64,000 bases of DNA, taken from positions 1,116,001 through 1,180,000 of the forward strand of contig OW818695.1 of NCBI GenBank assembly GCA_942493345.1, in the 5' to 3' direction. The position numbers and the translations under genes were made by a program. The notes beneath the pieces are model-generated. The model saw only the letters and a list, made by a program, of their open reading frames with translations. It had not been told where the DNA came from and searched no databases. This DNA comes from GWE2-42-39 sp942493345 (GTDB taxonomy: Bacteria > Bacteroidota > Bacteroidia > Bacteroidales > Prolixibacteraceae). Positions 1 through 8,842 of this stretch are shown in pieces (positions within the stretch are counted from its first letter, which is position 1; every line of letters starts with the position of its first letter).

Positions 1-1618
1 ACCTCGCGTACAGATTGACGACCGCAAATATTCACCCCAGGAAATTTCGGCAATGATTCTTCAGAAAATGAAGAAAACGGCCGAAGATTACCTTGGACAA
101 GAAGTTACCGAAGCGGTAATTACTGTTCCTGCTTATTTTAACGATGCCCAGCGTCAGGCGACCAAAGAAGCAGGTGAAATCGCAGGATTGCAAGTGCGCC
201 GTATCATCAACGAACCAACGGCAGCTTCGCTGGCTTATGGGTTGGACAAGATGGACCGTGAAATGAAGATCGCCGTATTCGACCTGGGTGGCGGCACTTT
301 CGATATTTCAATCCTCGAACTGGGCGATGGCGTGTTCGAAGTAAAATCGACCGACGGTGACACACACCTTGGCGGCGATGACTTCGACCAGACGATCATC
401 GACTGGTTGGCTGCTGAATTTAAAAACGACGAAGGCATTGACCTGCGTCAGGACCCAATGGCATTGCAACGGTTGAAGGAAGCTGCCGAAAAAGCAAAAA
501 TCGAACTTTCAAGTTCTACTCAAACGGAGATCAACCTGCCGTATATTATGCCGGTGAATGGCATTCCAAAGCACCTGGTGAAAACTTTGACCCGCGCTAA
601 ATTCGAACAATTAGCCGATTCGCTGATCAACGCGACCATGGAACCTTGCCGCAAAGCATTGAAAAATGCAGGCATGTCGGCCAGCGACATCGACGAAGTG
701 ATATTGGTTGGTGGATCAACCCGTATTCCTGCTGTCCAGGAAAAAGTGCAACAGTTGTTCGGAAAAGCGCCATCGAAAGGTGTTAACCCGGATGAAGTAG
801 TCGCTATCGGCGCTGCCATTCAAGGTGGTGTTTTGACCGGTGAAGTAAAAGACGTATTGCTGCTCGATGTTACCCCGCTTTCGCTTGGTATTGAAACCAT
901 GGGTGGTGTAATGACCCGTTTGATTGAATCGAACACAACTATCCCGACGAAAAAAACGGAAACATTTACAACCGCAGCCGACCACCAGCCTTCCGTCGAA
1001 ATTCATGTCCTGCAAGGCGAACGTCCGATGGCAAACGGAAACAAAACCATTGGCCGCTTCCATCTCGACGGGCTTCCACCGGCACCACGCGGTGTGCCAC
1101 AAATTGAGGTAACCTTTGATATTGACGCAAACGGCATTTTACACGTTTCGGCAAAAGACAAGGCTACCGGAAAAACACAATCGATCCGGATTGAAGCATC
1201 TTCAGGATTGAGCGATGCTGACATTCAGAAAATGAAAGACGAAGCCAAAGCCAACGAAGCTGCCGATAAAGCTGCCCGCGAAAAGGTGGACAAACTGAAT
1301 CAGGCTGACAGCTTGATTTTTCAGACAGAGAAACAACTGAAAGAGTTTGGCGACAAACTTCCGGCCGACAAAAAAGGTCCGATCGAAGCGGCTTTAGGTA
1401 AACTGAAAGAAGCTCACAAAGCACAGGATATTGCCGGTATTGATGCGGCAACCGCTGAACTGAACCAGGTATTCGAGGCTGCTTCGCAGGAAATGTACAA
1501 CGCACAGGCCAATGCCCAACCCGGACCAGATGCAGGAGCACAAGGCGGGAACGGACAATCGGGCAAATCTTCGCAGGATGGCGAAGTAACTGATGTGGAT
1601 TTTGAAGAAGTGAAATAA
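1..1618 (+). CDS. dnaK: Chaperone protein DnaK (Hsp70), 5' truncated by window edge
   Basis: Cytosolic Hsp70 chaperone that folds client proteins in an ATP cycle with DnaJ and GrpE. The frame is open from base 2, so roughly the first 100 residues lie outside the window. Visible ATPase-domain motifs are VPAYFNDAQRQATK, INEPTAASLAYG, the phosphate-binding FDLGGGTFD and VGGSTRIPAVQ. The substrate-binding domain begins near DVTPLSLGIETMGGVMT. The C-terminus is a Gly/Gln-rich linker ending in the conserved acidic TDVDFEEVK, so the 3' end is intact. Identity is certain. No dnaJ or grpE follows directly; a tiny ORF and a terminator come next. Confidence 0.98.
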   Translation, partial: PRVQIDDRKYSPQEISAMILQKMKKTAEDYLGQEVTEAVITVPAYFNDAQRQATKEAGEIAGLQVRRIINEPTAASLAYGLDKMDREMKIAVFDLGGGTFDISILELGDGVFEVKSTDGDTHLGGDDFDQTIIDWLAAEFKNDEGIDLRQDPMALQRLKEAAEKAKIELSSSTQTEINLPYIMPVNGIPKHLVKTLTRAKFEQLADSLINATMEPCRKALKNAGMSASDIDEVILVGGSTRIPAVQEKVQQLFGKAPSKGVNPDEVVAIGAAIQGGVLTGEVKDVLLLDVTPLSLGIETMGGVMTRLIESNTTIPTKKTETFTTAADHQPSVEIHVLQGERPMANGNKTIGRFHLDGLPPAPRGVPQIEVTFDIDANGILHVSAKDKATGKTQSIRIEASSGLSDADIQKMKDEAKANEAADKAAREKVDKLNQADSLIFQTEKQLKEFGDKLPADKKGPIEAALGKLKEAHKAQDIAGIDAATAELNQVFEAASQEMYNAQANAQPGPDAGAQGGNGQSGKSSQDGEVTDVDFEEVK

Positions 1619-1740
1619 AAATATTCTTGGGAATTGACTCTTTCTTCTGCAACGGTTCTGTTCCAATATTTCTTTTATTATTGGCATTATTTATAATAAA
1701 ATTTTTAAACCTTAAAAATTCAAGAAAGGAGAAAATAAAA

Positions 1741-1851
1741 ATGGAACATATTAAAAATAGTTACAAACAACTCAGAAATGCATTTCAATCTTTGATCGAA
1801 ATATCTTGGAGTGTTGGAACATCCGTTGCAGCAGCTAGTAGTCAATTATAA
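1741..1851 (+). CDS. Small ORF, 36 codons, unknown
   Basis: A 36-codon ATG-TAA frame about 120 bases after dnaK. A purine-rich AAGAAAGGAG lies about 10 bases before the ATG, much stronger than ribosome sites elsewhere in this window. A rho-independent terminator starts 25 bases after the stop, so a short dnaK-distal or independent transcript would end cleanly behind it. The peptide is mildly basic at the N-terminus and small/hydrophobic at the C-terminus (WSVGTSVAAASSQL). It matches no family I recognise. A longer in-frame start at 1627 exists but lacks a ribosome site. It could be a regulatory peptide or a chance ORF. Confidence 0.4.
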   Translation: MEHIKNSYKQLRNAFQSLIEISWSVGTSVAAASSQL

Positions 1852-1875
1852 AGTAAAAAAATAAATTTTTGGAAA

Positions 1876-1908
1876 GCCCTGATCGTGCAAAACGGTCGGG
1901 GCTTTTTT
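1876..1908 (+). terminator. Rho-independent terminator
   Basis: A 10-bp stem with G-U pairs (GCCCTGATCG with CGGTCGGGGC), a 7-base loop, then six T. It ends the dnaK/small-ORF transcription unit. Confidence 0.85.
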
Positions 1909-1977
1909 CGTCAAAGAATGGAGCGACCTCCGCATGGCAAAATATTTCCTTACTTTTACAGTTATAAAAGAAAAACA

Positions 1978-2781
1978 ATGGGGCAATCAATTCTATTTAC
2001 AATACTGCTGTTTCTCAGCGTTTCGGCATTTGCGCAGGAACCTTCCAACCAAACTGATGCACAGGGACACAAACAGGGTTTCTGGCAAAAACGGGATGCT
2101 ACGGGGAAACTACTTTACGAAGGAATATTTAAAGACAACCGTCCGATGGGCGAGATGAAACGTTTTCATCCCAACGGAAAAATCAAGGCTTCGCTGATCT
2201 ATTCGGCAGGTTCAGACACCTCTTCGGCAACGTTGTACGACGAAGAAGGACAAAAAATTGCACAGGGCAAGTATGCCGGGCAAATGAAAACCGGAGAATG
2301 GAACTACTTTACAGAAGGGAAACTGGTTTCATCAGAAACCTTTCAGTATAACCTAAAAAACGGCCTTGCAAAGAAATACTATCAATCCGGCGAACTGCTG
2401 GAAGAATCGAATTGGAAAAACAATTTGAAAGACGGCTTGTACAAAGCCTTCTATAAAAACGGGAAAAGCTACCTGGAGTGCATGTACAAACTGGGGATGC
2501 TCGATGGCTGGTGCATCAGCTTTTACCCGAACGGCGGAATGGAAACCGAAACGTTTTACAAAAACAAACTTCGGGAGGGAGACTCGAAATACTACGACGA
2601 AGAAGGAAAACTTTGCTACATGCTGAAATACAACAAGGGCATTTTGATGAACCCCGAAGTACTCGACAGCATTCAGAACAAACGGGTCAGCGAATTCGAA
2701 AAAAACAAATGCAAGGTGGTCGACCCGGAAAAATTCATGGCCGATCCGGAGCAGTATATGATGAAAACCCGCGATAAATAA
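1978..2781 (+). CDS. Secreted MORN-like (YwqK-type) repeat protein
   Basis: The 267-residue product begins with a signal peptide (MGQSILFTILLFLSVSAFAQ). The frame stays open upstream to 1885, but that extension overlaps the terminator hairpin, so the ATG at 1978 directly before the signal peptide is chosen. The body holds about seven imperfect repeats of about 22 residues with the pattern G.xxYY.nG.l...xYknG (for example LAKKYYQSGELLEESNWKNN and GLYKAFYKNGKSYLECMYK). These resemble MORN repeats of the family often annotated as YwqK antitoxin-like in Bacteroidota. Likely periplasmic or outer-membrane associated. The partner is unknown and no adjacent toxin is visible. Confidence 0.8.
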   Translation: MGQSILFTILLFLSVSAFAQEPSNQTDAQGHKQGFWQKRDATGKLLYEGIFKDNRPMGEMKRFHPNGKIKASLIYSAGSDTSSATLYDEEGQKIAQGKYAGQMKTGEWNYFTEGKLVSSETFQYNLKNGLAKKYYQSGELLEESNWKNNLKDGLYKAFYKNGKSYLECMYKLGMLDGWCISFYPNGGMETETFYKNKLREGDSKYYDEEGKLCYMLKYNKGILMNPEVLDSIQNKRVSEFEKNKCKVVDPEKFMADPEQYMMKTRDK

Positions 2782-2969
2782 ACCGCTTCGAAATGATTTT
2801 TGAACTTTAAATTCCGATCGTCATTCAACAATTTATTCCTGTATTTTTTCTGAAAGCAGCCAAATAAATTTATCGAATCTTGCTAACTTGCCTTCCGGTT
2901 TATTTATCCTGAAACTGGTTTCAGAAGAAAAGGCCGCAACATTTAAAATCGTCAAACGCTAAACGACAG

Positions 2970-4433
2970 ATGGACAGTCAGCAGCTTTCACTTTCCGAAC
3001 TTCAGGGCATGATAAAAAATGCAATGGAGCTTGCTTTGCCCGATTCATACTGGGTGAAGGCCGAAATCAGCGAAATGACCGTCAACCGCAGCGGTCACTG
3101 CTACCTCGATCTGGTAGAGACCGACAGCACCAATAACATCACGGCACGGGTGCGGGCAACCATCTGGTCGTACACGTTTCGGATGCTGAAACCGTATTTC
3201 GAAAGCACCACCGGCCAATCGTTTTCCGAAGGAATAAAAATACTGCTGAACGCCAAGGTTGAATACCACGAAGTGTATGGTTTGAGCCTAAATGTTCGCG
3301 ATATTGACCCCACTTACACGCTGGGCGACATGGAGCAGCAACGGCGCACCATCATTGCCCGGCTGGAAGAAGAAGGCATTTTCGACATGAACAAAGAGCT
3401 GGAATTGCCGCTGGTACCGCAACGCATTGCCATCATCTCCTCTCCCACTGCCGCAGGGTTGCAAGATTTTATCGATCAACTGCACAACAATCCGCAACGG
3501 ATAAAATTTTACACAAAACTTTTCCCGGCCGTCATGCAGGGGAAAGAAGCCCCGGCCAGTATCATCGGGGCGCTTGATCGTATTTTTGAACATGAAACGT
3601 TTTTCGATGCGGTGGCGATCATTCGCGGAGGAGGTGCACAAGTTGATTTGGCGGCATTCGACAATTACGATCTGGCATTTCACATTACCCAGTTTCCGCT
3701 TCCGGTCATCACTGGAATCGGGCATGACAAGGACGATTCGGTGGCCGACCTCGTGGCGCACACAAGACTAAAAACGCCGACTGCCGTTGCCGAATTCCTG
3801 ATCTCGACCGTCGAAGAATTTACAACTTATCTGGCAGAACTCGAACAGCAGTTTGCCGATGCAGTGAACGACCGCCTTCAGGAAAACCGAGAACAACTCA
3901 ACGACTTGCTTGGTTCTATCGGCGGCTTGGTTCGAATGAAAATGAAAGATGAACAGCAGTTTCTCAAAATTTCAGAATTGAAAATAAAAACCGGACTGGA
4001 AAGTTATTTTCAGGAAAAGAAAAATGCGTTTCACCTGCTGGCAACCAACATAAAATCGTCAACCGGCACATTCATCCGCCACCGACAAAACCTGCTTGCC
4101 CGATCGGTTGAAAAAATCCGTTTCAGCGCCAAAACCATTGGCTGGAAAAAGGAGAATGAACTGAAAAATATTCGGCATGAATTAAAATACAAAGTTGAAG
4201 ACATCCTGAAATTTGAAAACCAGAAGATGTTGCGCCTGCAGGAAATGCTCCGGCTGGTCGATCCGCAACAAATACTGAAACGCGGCTTTTCGCTGACCTT
4301 AAAAAATGGCAAACTATTGAAATCTATTGAGCAACTTACCGAAGGCGATCGTATTGAAACCCGCCTTGCCGACGGAATCCTGGAAAGTAATATTCAAAAA
4401 ATAAACTCAAAACTCACGTCTCATAACTCATAA
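2970..4433 (+). CDS. xseA: Exodeoxyribonuclease VII large subunit
   Basis: Catalytic subunit of the single-strand exonuclease ExoVII, which trims ssDNA in repair and mismatch correction. The N-terminal OB-fold (about residues 1-110) is followed by the catalytic domain with SSPTAAGLQDF, VAIIRGGGAQVDLAAFDN and GIGHDKDDSVADLVAHTR, then a long helical region and the C-terminal LKRGFSLTLKNG segment. At 487 residues it is a usual length. xseB starts 10 bases after its stop, as in most genomes. Confidence 0.97.
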   Translation: MDSQQLSLSELQGMIKNAMELALPDSYWVKAEISEMTVNRSGHCYLDLVETDSTNNITARVRATIWSYTFRMLKPYFESTTGQSFSEGIKILLNAKVEYHEVYGLSLNVRDIDPTYTLGDMEQQRRTIIARLEEEGIFDMNKELELPLVPQRIAIISSPTAAGLQDFIDQLHNNPQRIKFYTKLFPAVMQGKEAPASIIGALDRIFEHETFFDAVAIIRGGGAQVDLAAFDNYDLAFHITQFPLPVITGIGHDKDDSVADLVAHTRLKTPTAVAEFLISTVEEFTTYLAELEQQFADAVNDRLQENREQLNDLLGSIGGLVRMKMKDEQQFLKISELKIKTGLESYFQEKKNAFHLLATNIKSSTGTFIRHRQNLLARSVEKIRFSAKTIGWKKENELKNIRHELKYKVEDILKFENQKMLRLQEMLRLVDPQQILKRGFSLTLKNGKLLKSIEQLTEGDRIETRLADGILESNIQKINSKLTSHNS

Positions 4434-4443
4434 CCCGTACACC

Positions 4444-4650
4444 ATGGCTACCAAAAAAATTTCATACAAAGAAGCAATTACCGAGATTGAAGACATTCTC
4501 GAAAAAATTGAAAACGACGAACTAGACGTGGACGAACTTTCGGAAAAAGTAAAACAGGTTTCGTCGCTGATAAAAATATGCAAAGACAAACTGCAAAAAA
4601 CCGAAGAAGAAGTGGAGAAGATTTTGGAAGAGATGGAAGACAAACAATAG
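4444..4650 (+). CDS. xseB: Exodeoxyribonuclease VII small subunit
   Basis: A 68-residue acidic, helical protein with the family pattern YKEAITEIEDILEKIENDELDVD followed by a heptad-like EKVKQVSSLIKICKDKL. It binds the coiled-coil arms of XseA and is needed for processivity. It follows xseA by 10 bases in an apparent operon. Confidence 0.95.
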   Translation: MATKKISYKEAITEIEDILEKIENDELDVDELSEKVKQVSSLIKICKDKLQKTEEEVEKILEEMEDKQ

Positions 4651-4703
4651 ATTTCGATATCCGATTAACGGATTCTGGATTTCATTAACTCAATAAAAAA
4701 GGC

Positions 4704-5393
4704 ATGAAACACATTCTTTCCCTTGCCATTATTATCGTATTCGGCATGAACACGATGGCACAGCAAACACACCAGACTTTTAAAACCTGCAACGAACTTT
4801 CGTACCTGCTTTCATTGCCCGACGGCTATTCCGCAGATGGCGAAGCGTCTCCCCTTTTGTTATTTTTACACGGTGCGGGCGAACGGGGCAACGATCTTGA
4901 AAAAGTAAAAGCATGGGGACCTCCAAAATTGATTGCCGAAGGAAAAAAATTACCGTTTATCGTGGTGTCGCCACAATGTTCGGCCAGACAGCATTGGGAT
5001 GTTTATATATTGAAGCAACTTCTCGATGATTTGATAAAAACCTACAACGTTGATAAAAACCGTATTTACCTGACTGGCCTCAGTATGGGTGGCTTTGGCT
5101 CTTGGGCGCTGGCAACAGCTTTTCCTGAATATTTTGCGGCTATCGTTCCCATCTGTGGTGGTGGCGACCCGCAATCGGCATATCGTATTAAAGATATTCC
5201 CTGCCAGGTTTTTCATGGAAAAAAAGATATGGCCGTGCCTGAACAGCGGTCAGCAGAAATGGTTGATGCCTTGAAAAAGCTGGGCGCCGATGTAAAATAC
5301 ACAGTCCTTCCCGAAGGCGACCATCCTGCTTCGTGGATATATGCGTACAACGAAGCTGATTTATGGAACTGGTTTCTAAGTCAAAAAAAATAA
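4704..5393 (+). CDS. Secreted alpha/beta-hydrolase (esterase/phospholipase-like)
   Basis: A 229-residue protein with a signal peptide (MKHILSLAIIIVFGMNTMAQ) and a complete hydrolase core: oxyanion-hole LHGAGERGND, nucleophile elbow GLSMGGFGS (Ser), an acidic residue in HGKKDMAVP and the catalytic His in LPEGDHPASW. The arrangement resembles the Bacteroidota dienelactone-hydrolase/PHB-depolymerase-like carboxylesterases often seen with polysaccharide deacetylation. Exported to the periplasm or surface. The substrate cannot be told from sequence. It sits between xseB and deoC, which suggests no pathway link. Confidence 0.85.
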   Translation: MKHILSLAIIIVFGMNTMAQQTHQTFKTCNELSYLLSLPDGYSADGEASPLLLFLHGAGERGNDLEKVKAWGPPKLIAEGKKLPFIVVSPQCSARQHWDVYILKQLLDDLIKTYNVDKNRIYLTGLSMGGFGSWALATAFPEYFAAIVPICGGGDPQSAYRIKDIPCQVFHGKKDMAVPEQRSAEMVDALKKLGADVKYTVLPEGDHPASWIYAYNEADLWNWFLSQKK

Positions 5394-5404
5394 TACTATA
5401 ATAT

Positions 5405-6085
5405 ATGTATACCAAACAACAAGTAGCAAAAACCATTGATCACGCGGTTTTGAAACCAGACATGACCGATGCCGACCTTAAAAAACATGCTGCAGAGTGC
5501 ATTGAAATGGGCGTTTACAGCATGTGCGTAAAACCCTGCGACATAAAAACAGCTGTTGAATTACTGAAAGACAGCGATGTGAAAGTATCGTGCGTGCTGA
5601 GTTTTCCGCATGGTGCTGACGCTACAGAAGTAAAATCTTTTCAGGCAAAAAAAGCAATTGACGACGGGGTGGATGAAATTGACATGGTGATGAACATCGG
5701 GAAATTCCTTTCGGGCGATTACAACTATGTTTTAAACGACATCAAAGCAGTGGTCGATGTGGCTCACCAGCATGGCGTTTTGGTGAAAGTGATCCAGGAA
5801 AGTTATTACCTGAACCTCGAACAGGTGGCCAAAGCTTGCGAAATATCGTATCAGGCCGGCGCCGATTTCGTAAAGACATCGACCGGTTTTGCGGCCGGAT
5901 CAGCAACCCCTGAAATCGTGCAAGTGATGATTGACACGGTAGGCGATAAAATGAAAATTAAAGCATCGGGCGGCATCCGCGACTGGAAAACGGCAGTGGC
6001 CTATCTCGAACAGGGGGTCGACCGGCTGGGAATCGGCTCAACGGAAGCTGTGCTCAACGGCGCAGAAGCAGAAGGGAATTACTAG
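5405..6085 (+). CDS. deoC: Deoxyribose-phosphate aldolase
   Basis: Class I aldolase splitting 2-deoxyribose-5-phosphate into glyceraldehyde-3-phosphate and acetaldehyde, for deoxynucleoside catabolism. The Schiff-base lysine lies in DFVKTSTGFAAGSATPE, with the second conserved lysine in IKASGGIRDW; DEIDMVMNIG and the N-terminal TIDHAVLKPDMTDAD are family hallmarks. 226 residues, normal length. It starts 11 bases after the esterase stop. Confidence 0.96.
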   Translation: MYTKQQVAKTIDHAVLKPDMTDADLKKHAAECIEMGVYSMCVKPCDIKTAVELLKDSDVKVSCVLSFPHGADATEVKSFQAKKAIDDGVDEIDMVMNIGKFLSGDYNYVLNDIKAVVDVAHQHGVLVKVIQESYYLNLEQVAKACEISYQAGADFVKTSTGFAAGSATPEIVQVMIDTVGDKMKIKASGGIRDWKTAVAYLEQGVDRLGIGSTEAVLNGAEAEGNY

Positions 6086-6283
6086 TGGACAGTGTTCAGT
6101 CTCAGTATTCAAAAAAATCAGAGACATAGAGAAAATAGTTCTTCTCAATAACCATCAAGCAATTCGTCCATTCATCATTCAAAATTCATCATTTGGAGAT
6201 ATTGGGAGACTTTCAAAAAACAATTTGTTTTTCACCCGATAAAACTGCATTTTTAGGCCTGTTTTTGAAATGAGGACGAAAGT
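6086..6283. other. Intergenic spacer with a short dispersed-repeat-like tract
   Basis: No ORF is supported here. Positions 6087-6110 carry an imperfect repeat of CAGT/TCAGT units. The 12-mer CAGTGTTCAGTC (6090-6101) occurs again at 12894-12905 between nuoK and nuoL. Positions 6168-6196 hold a repeated ATTCATCATT-like AT-rich tract. Confidence 0.5.
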
Positions 6284-7408
6284 ATGCACTTTTTAGGCGG
6301 AGAACGGGATTTTATCACCCCCTGTAATATGGACGGTACTATTTACGATCAGGTTGATCAGTGTTTCCTGGAACTTTCCGGTTCACGGGCATTGGAAAAT
6401 ATTTATAAGCTGAACTTTTTTATCGCTATCACGAACCGGGAAGATTACAAAAAAGCGCAATCGTATATTTCCGGAAAAATTGAAAGAACAGGAGAAAAGG
6501 AAATCCTTCTGAATATAATTGCACAGGCTCCGCTAACCAGCAAAGTAATCCTCGAAGTTTTTACTTACGACCCGGGGAAATGGCAAACAGCCGTTGATTT
6601 GCATTCCCTGGGAAAATCAATTCTGTTCAGCACCCCCAAAACCCGTTTTTTATTGGGATCGGTGCAGGCAAATGGTTCCCATACCCGTCGCGAACAGGCA
6701 AAAACCTGTTTTTCTTCCATTGGGGAAACACTTTCTTCGCACCATTTCGCAATTGGCGATATCATCCGGCAATGGAACTATATTGAGGACATTGTTCGCG
6801 TTGATGGCAACAACCAAAATTACCAAGACTTTAACGATGTCCGCAGCGAATATTATAGCGACGCATTTGTAAAAAACGGTTATCCTGCTGCTACCGGGAT
6901 CGGCATGAACGAAGGCGGAGTGATTATCGAATTTATTGCCATGCAGTCGGATGAAGCAACCAGCTTTGCGGTTGACAACCCCTTGCAGATAGCCGCCCAT
7001 GCGTACAGCGAAAATGTGATGATTGGCAATTCGTGCAATAAAACCACCCCAAAATTCGAGCGCGCCCGCTTTCTTAAATACCACGATCGCCAAATGATGT
7101 TTATTTCGGGAACAGCATCGATACTGGGTGAAAAGACCATCGGCATTGGCAACCCGGATGAACAAACGCTGGTTACCGCTTCCAACATAAAAAAGCTGTA
7201 TTCCGAAGAGATTTTAAAAAGAAGAAATATCGAATACCGGTCAGTTTTTTTCAACCATTGCCGCGTTTACATTAAATATAAAAACGACTTCAGTAGTATT
7301 GAAAAAACCTGCCGCGAATGTTTTGGCAATATCCCGATGGTTTTCATCCAGGCCGATATTTGCCGCAACGATCTGCTGGTCGAAATCGAGGGAGAAGTAA
7401 TCCTATAA
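6284..7408 (+). CDS. FkbO/Hyg5-type chorismatase-like (RidA-fold) protein
   Basis: The 374-residue protein has the C-terminal signature of FkbO/Hyg5/XanB2 chorismatases: IIRQWNYIEDI, GYPAATGIGMNEGG, NPLQIAAHAYSEN, TTPKFERARFL and MFISGTASILGEKTIG. These enzymes have two RidA-like domains and convert chorismate to a dihydroxylated cyclohexadiene or to 3-/4-hydroxybenzoate. The N-terminal third is poorly conserved. The catalytic Glu/Arg cannot be assigned with certainty, so the product is unknown. No aryl-polyene or flexirubin genes are next to it. It ends 520 bases before nuoA, and a link to quinone metabolism is speculative. A Rid-family deaminase role is the alternative. Confidence 0.65.
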   Translation: MHFLGGERDFITPCNMDGTIYDQVDQCFLELSGSRALENIYKLNFFIAITNREDYKKAQSYISGKIERTGEKEILLNIIAQAPLTSKVILEVFTYDPGKWQTAVDLHSLGKSILFSTPKTRFLLGSVQANGSHTRREQAKTCFSSIGETLSSHHFAIGDIIRQWNYIEDIVRVDGNNQNYQDFNDVRSEYYSDAFVKNGYPAATGIGMNEGGVIIEFIAMQSDEATSFAVDNPLQIAAHAYSENVMIGNSCNKTTPKFERARFLKYHDRQMMFISGTASILGEKTIGIGNPDEQTLVTASNIKKLYSEEILKRRNIEYRSVFFNHCRVYIKYKNDFSSIEKTCRECFGNIPMVFIQADICRNDLLVEIEGEVIL

Positions 7409-7856
7409 TTTTTCCACCGAATAATTCTGGACGTTGGCTGGTACATCTCCCAAAAACTATTTTTTCTCTGATATCCAATCAACTGATTGCTGTCAACTCA
7501 AATCCTTATCTAAAATTAACGGGTGCTCCACTCTATTTCAATGGAATAGCCATTAGAGTGAAAGCTCAAACCAACAGAAAAAATGAATAAATGGCTATTC
7601 CATCGGGTGAAAATGTTATTCAAAAAGATAACGTTAATACCAAAATGCAGGATGACAAACAAAAATTTATACATGTGAAAACGACGGAATACTGTATCAG
7701 ATTGAACCCTTAATATGAAAAAGAACCTCTAAAACATTTTTTCATATTATTGATTATTATACATTTACACATCATTCTTCTTTTCTTATATTCTTTCCAT
7801 TTCTTTACTTTAGATTAAAATTTCTGATTTTTATTGAAAAAATCAAATATAAATTC
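7409..7856. other. Long non-coding leader region before the nuo operon
   Basis: About 450 bases without a credible gene, strongly AT-rich towards the 3' end. It contains a 14-bp perfect inverted repeat (7541-7554 with 7590-7603). Confidence 0.6.
7541..7603. repeat. 14-bp perfect inverted repeat
   Basis: ATGGAATAGCCATT at 7541-7554 pairs with AATGGCTATTCCAT at 7590-7603, with a 35-base loop. No T-run follows on the plus strand, so it is not a standard terminator. Confidence 0.6.
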
Positions 7857-7884
7857 TTGGCGAAGGTTTTAAAAATTACATTTG
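7857..7884 (+). promoter_or_regulatory. Probable promoter of the nuo operon
   Basis: A TTGG (-33-like) at 7857 is followed by TACATTTG at 7877-7884, an exact match to the Bacteroidota -7 consensus TAnnTTTG. The spacing is slightly short (17 bases after TTG). The box lies 45 bases before the nuoA ATG. Confidence 0.55.
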
Positions 7885-7928
7885 CGCCTTCTTTAAAAAA
7901 TACAGTTAAAGATTAAAAATCTTGATGT

Positions 7929-8279
7929 ATGAATGGTGAAATGTTAATTCTGTTTTTTATTGTTGCCTTGGTATTAGTTGGAGGCGCAATCGCCTTCTCT
8001 CTATTGATCGCTCCCCGATCGTTTAACCCGGCAAAGTCTGAACCTTACGAATGCGGTATCCCAACAGAAGGACCAGCCTGGATTCAGTTTAATGTTGGTT
8101 ATTATTTGTTTGCCATCATTTATCTGATTTTCGATGTAGAAACGGTGTTCCTGTTTCCGTGGGCCGTCGTTATGAAGTCCATCGGGATCAGGGCTTTTGT
8201 TGAAATTCTTATTTTCTTCTTTATTCTGGTGCTCGGGCTGCTTTACGCCTGGAAAAAGAAAGCGTTAAAATGGGCATAA
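7929..8279 (+). CDS. nuoA: NADH-quinone oxidoreductase subunit A
   Basis: Small membrane subunit of complex I (116 residues, three predicted TM helices). Family motifs include KSEPYECGIPTEGPAW, NVGYYLFAIIYLIFDVETVFLFPWA and the final GLLYAWKKKALKW. The Cys in the loop after TM1 is present. It is the first gene of an eleven-gene nuo operon and overlaps nuoB by 10 bases if nuoB uses its first ATG. Confidence 0.96.
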   Translation: MNGEMLILFFIVALVLVGGAIAFSLLIAPRSFNPAKSEPYECGIPTEGPAWIQFNVGYYLFAIIYLIFDVETVFLFPWAVVMKSIGIRAFVEILIFFFILVLGLLYAWKKKALKWA

Positions 8280-8830
8280 AAATCAAATCAATGAAATATG
8301 AAGAGTTTGAAGATAATGAATCTCTCGAACTCTTGAAAAAGTCAGGCAGCAATGTTTTCCTGACAAGTATTGACGACCTTGTAAACTGGGGGCGCTCGAA
8401 TTCAATTTGGCCGCTCACTTTTGCAACAAGTTGTTGCGGAATTGAAATGATGGCTGCCGCAGGCTCCCGGCACGACTTTTCCCGTTTTGGGATAGAAGTT
8501 TACCGTCCTTCTCCCCGTCAGGCCGATGTAATTGTAGTTGCCGGAACGATCGTCCACAAAATGGCCCCGGTACTAAAACGTCTGTACGACCAAATGCCAA
8601 ATCCGAAATACGTGATTGCCATGGGCGGTTGCGCTGTTTCCGGAGGGCCGTTTTATTACAATAGCTATTCGGTAGTACGCGGAGTTGATCATGTGATCCC
8701 GGTTGATGTTTACATTCCCGGTTGTCCGCCCCGCCCCGAAGCTTTTCTTTACGGAATCATGCAGCTTCAGCGAAAGATAAAAAGTCAATCATACGTCAAG
8801 TTTGAAGATCAAACCGATGACCTGTTATAA
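8270..8830 (+). CDS. nuoB: NADH-quinone oxidoreductase subunit B
   Basis: Peripheral-arm subunit carrying cluster N2, which passes electrons to quinone. The ligand cysteines are visible in FATSCCGIEMM, AMGGCAVSGGPF and YIPGCPPRPEAF. 186 residues from the first ATG; an in-frame ATG at 8291 would shorten it by seven residues and avoid the overlap with nuoA. It lies between nuoA and nuoC in standard order. Confidence 0.96.
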   Translation: MGIKIKSMKYEEFEDNESLELLKKSGSNVFLTSIDDLVNWGRSNSIWPLTFATSCCGIEMMAAAGSRHDFSRFGIEVYRPSPRQADVIVVAGTIVHKMAPVLKRLYDQMPNPKYVIAMGGCAVSGGPFYYNSYSVVRGVDHVIPVDVYIPGCPPRPEAFLYGIMQLQRKIKSQSYVKFEDQTDDLL

Positions 8831-8842
8831 ACTATCGAAGAC

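Noticed and set aside
1978..2781. Toxin-antitoxin pair suggested by the YwqK-like label
   Set aside because: The protein is exported and no toxin gene is adjacent; the antitoxin label for this repeat family is not functional evidence.
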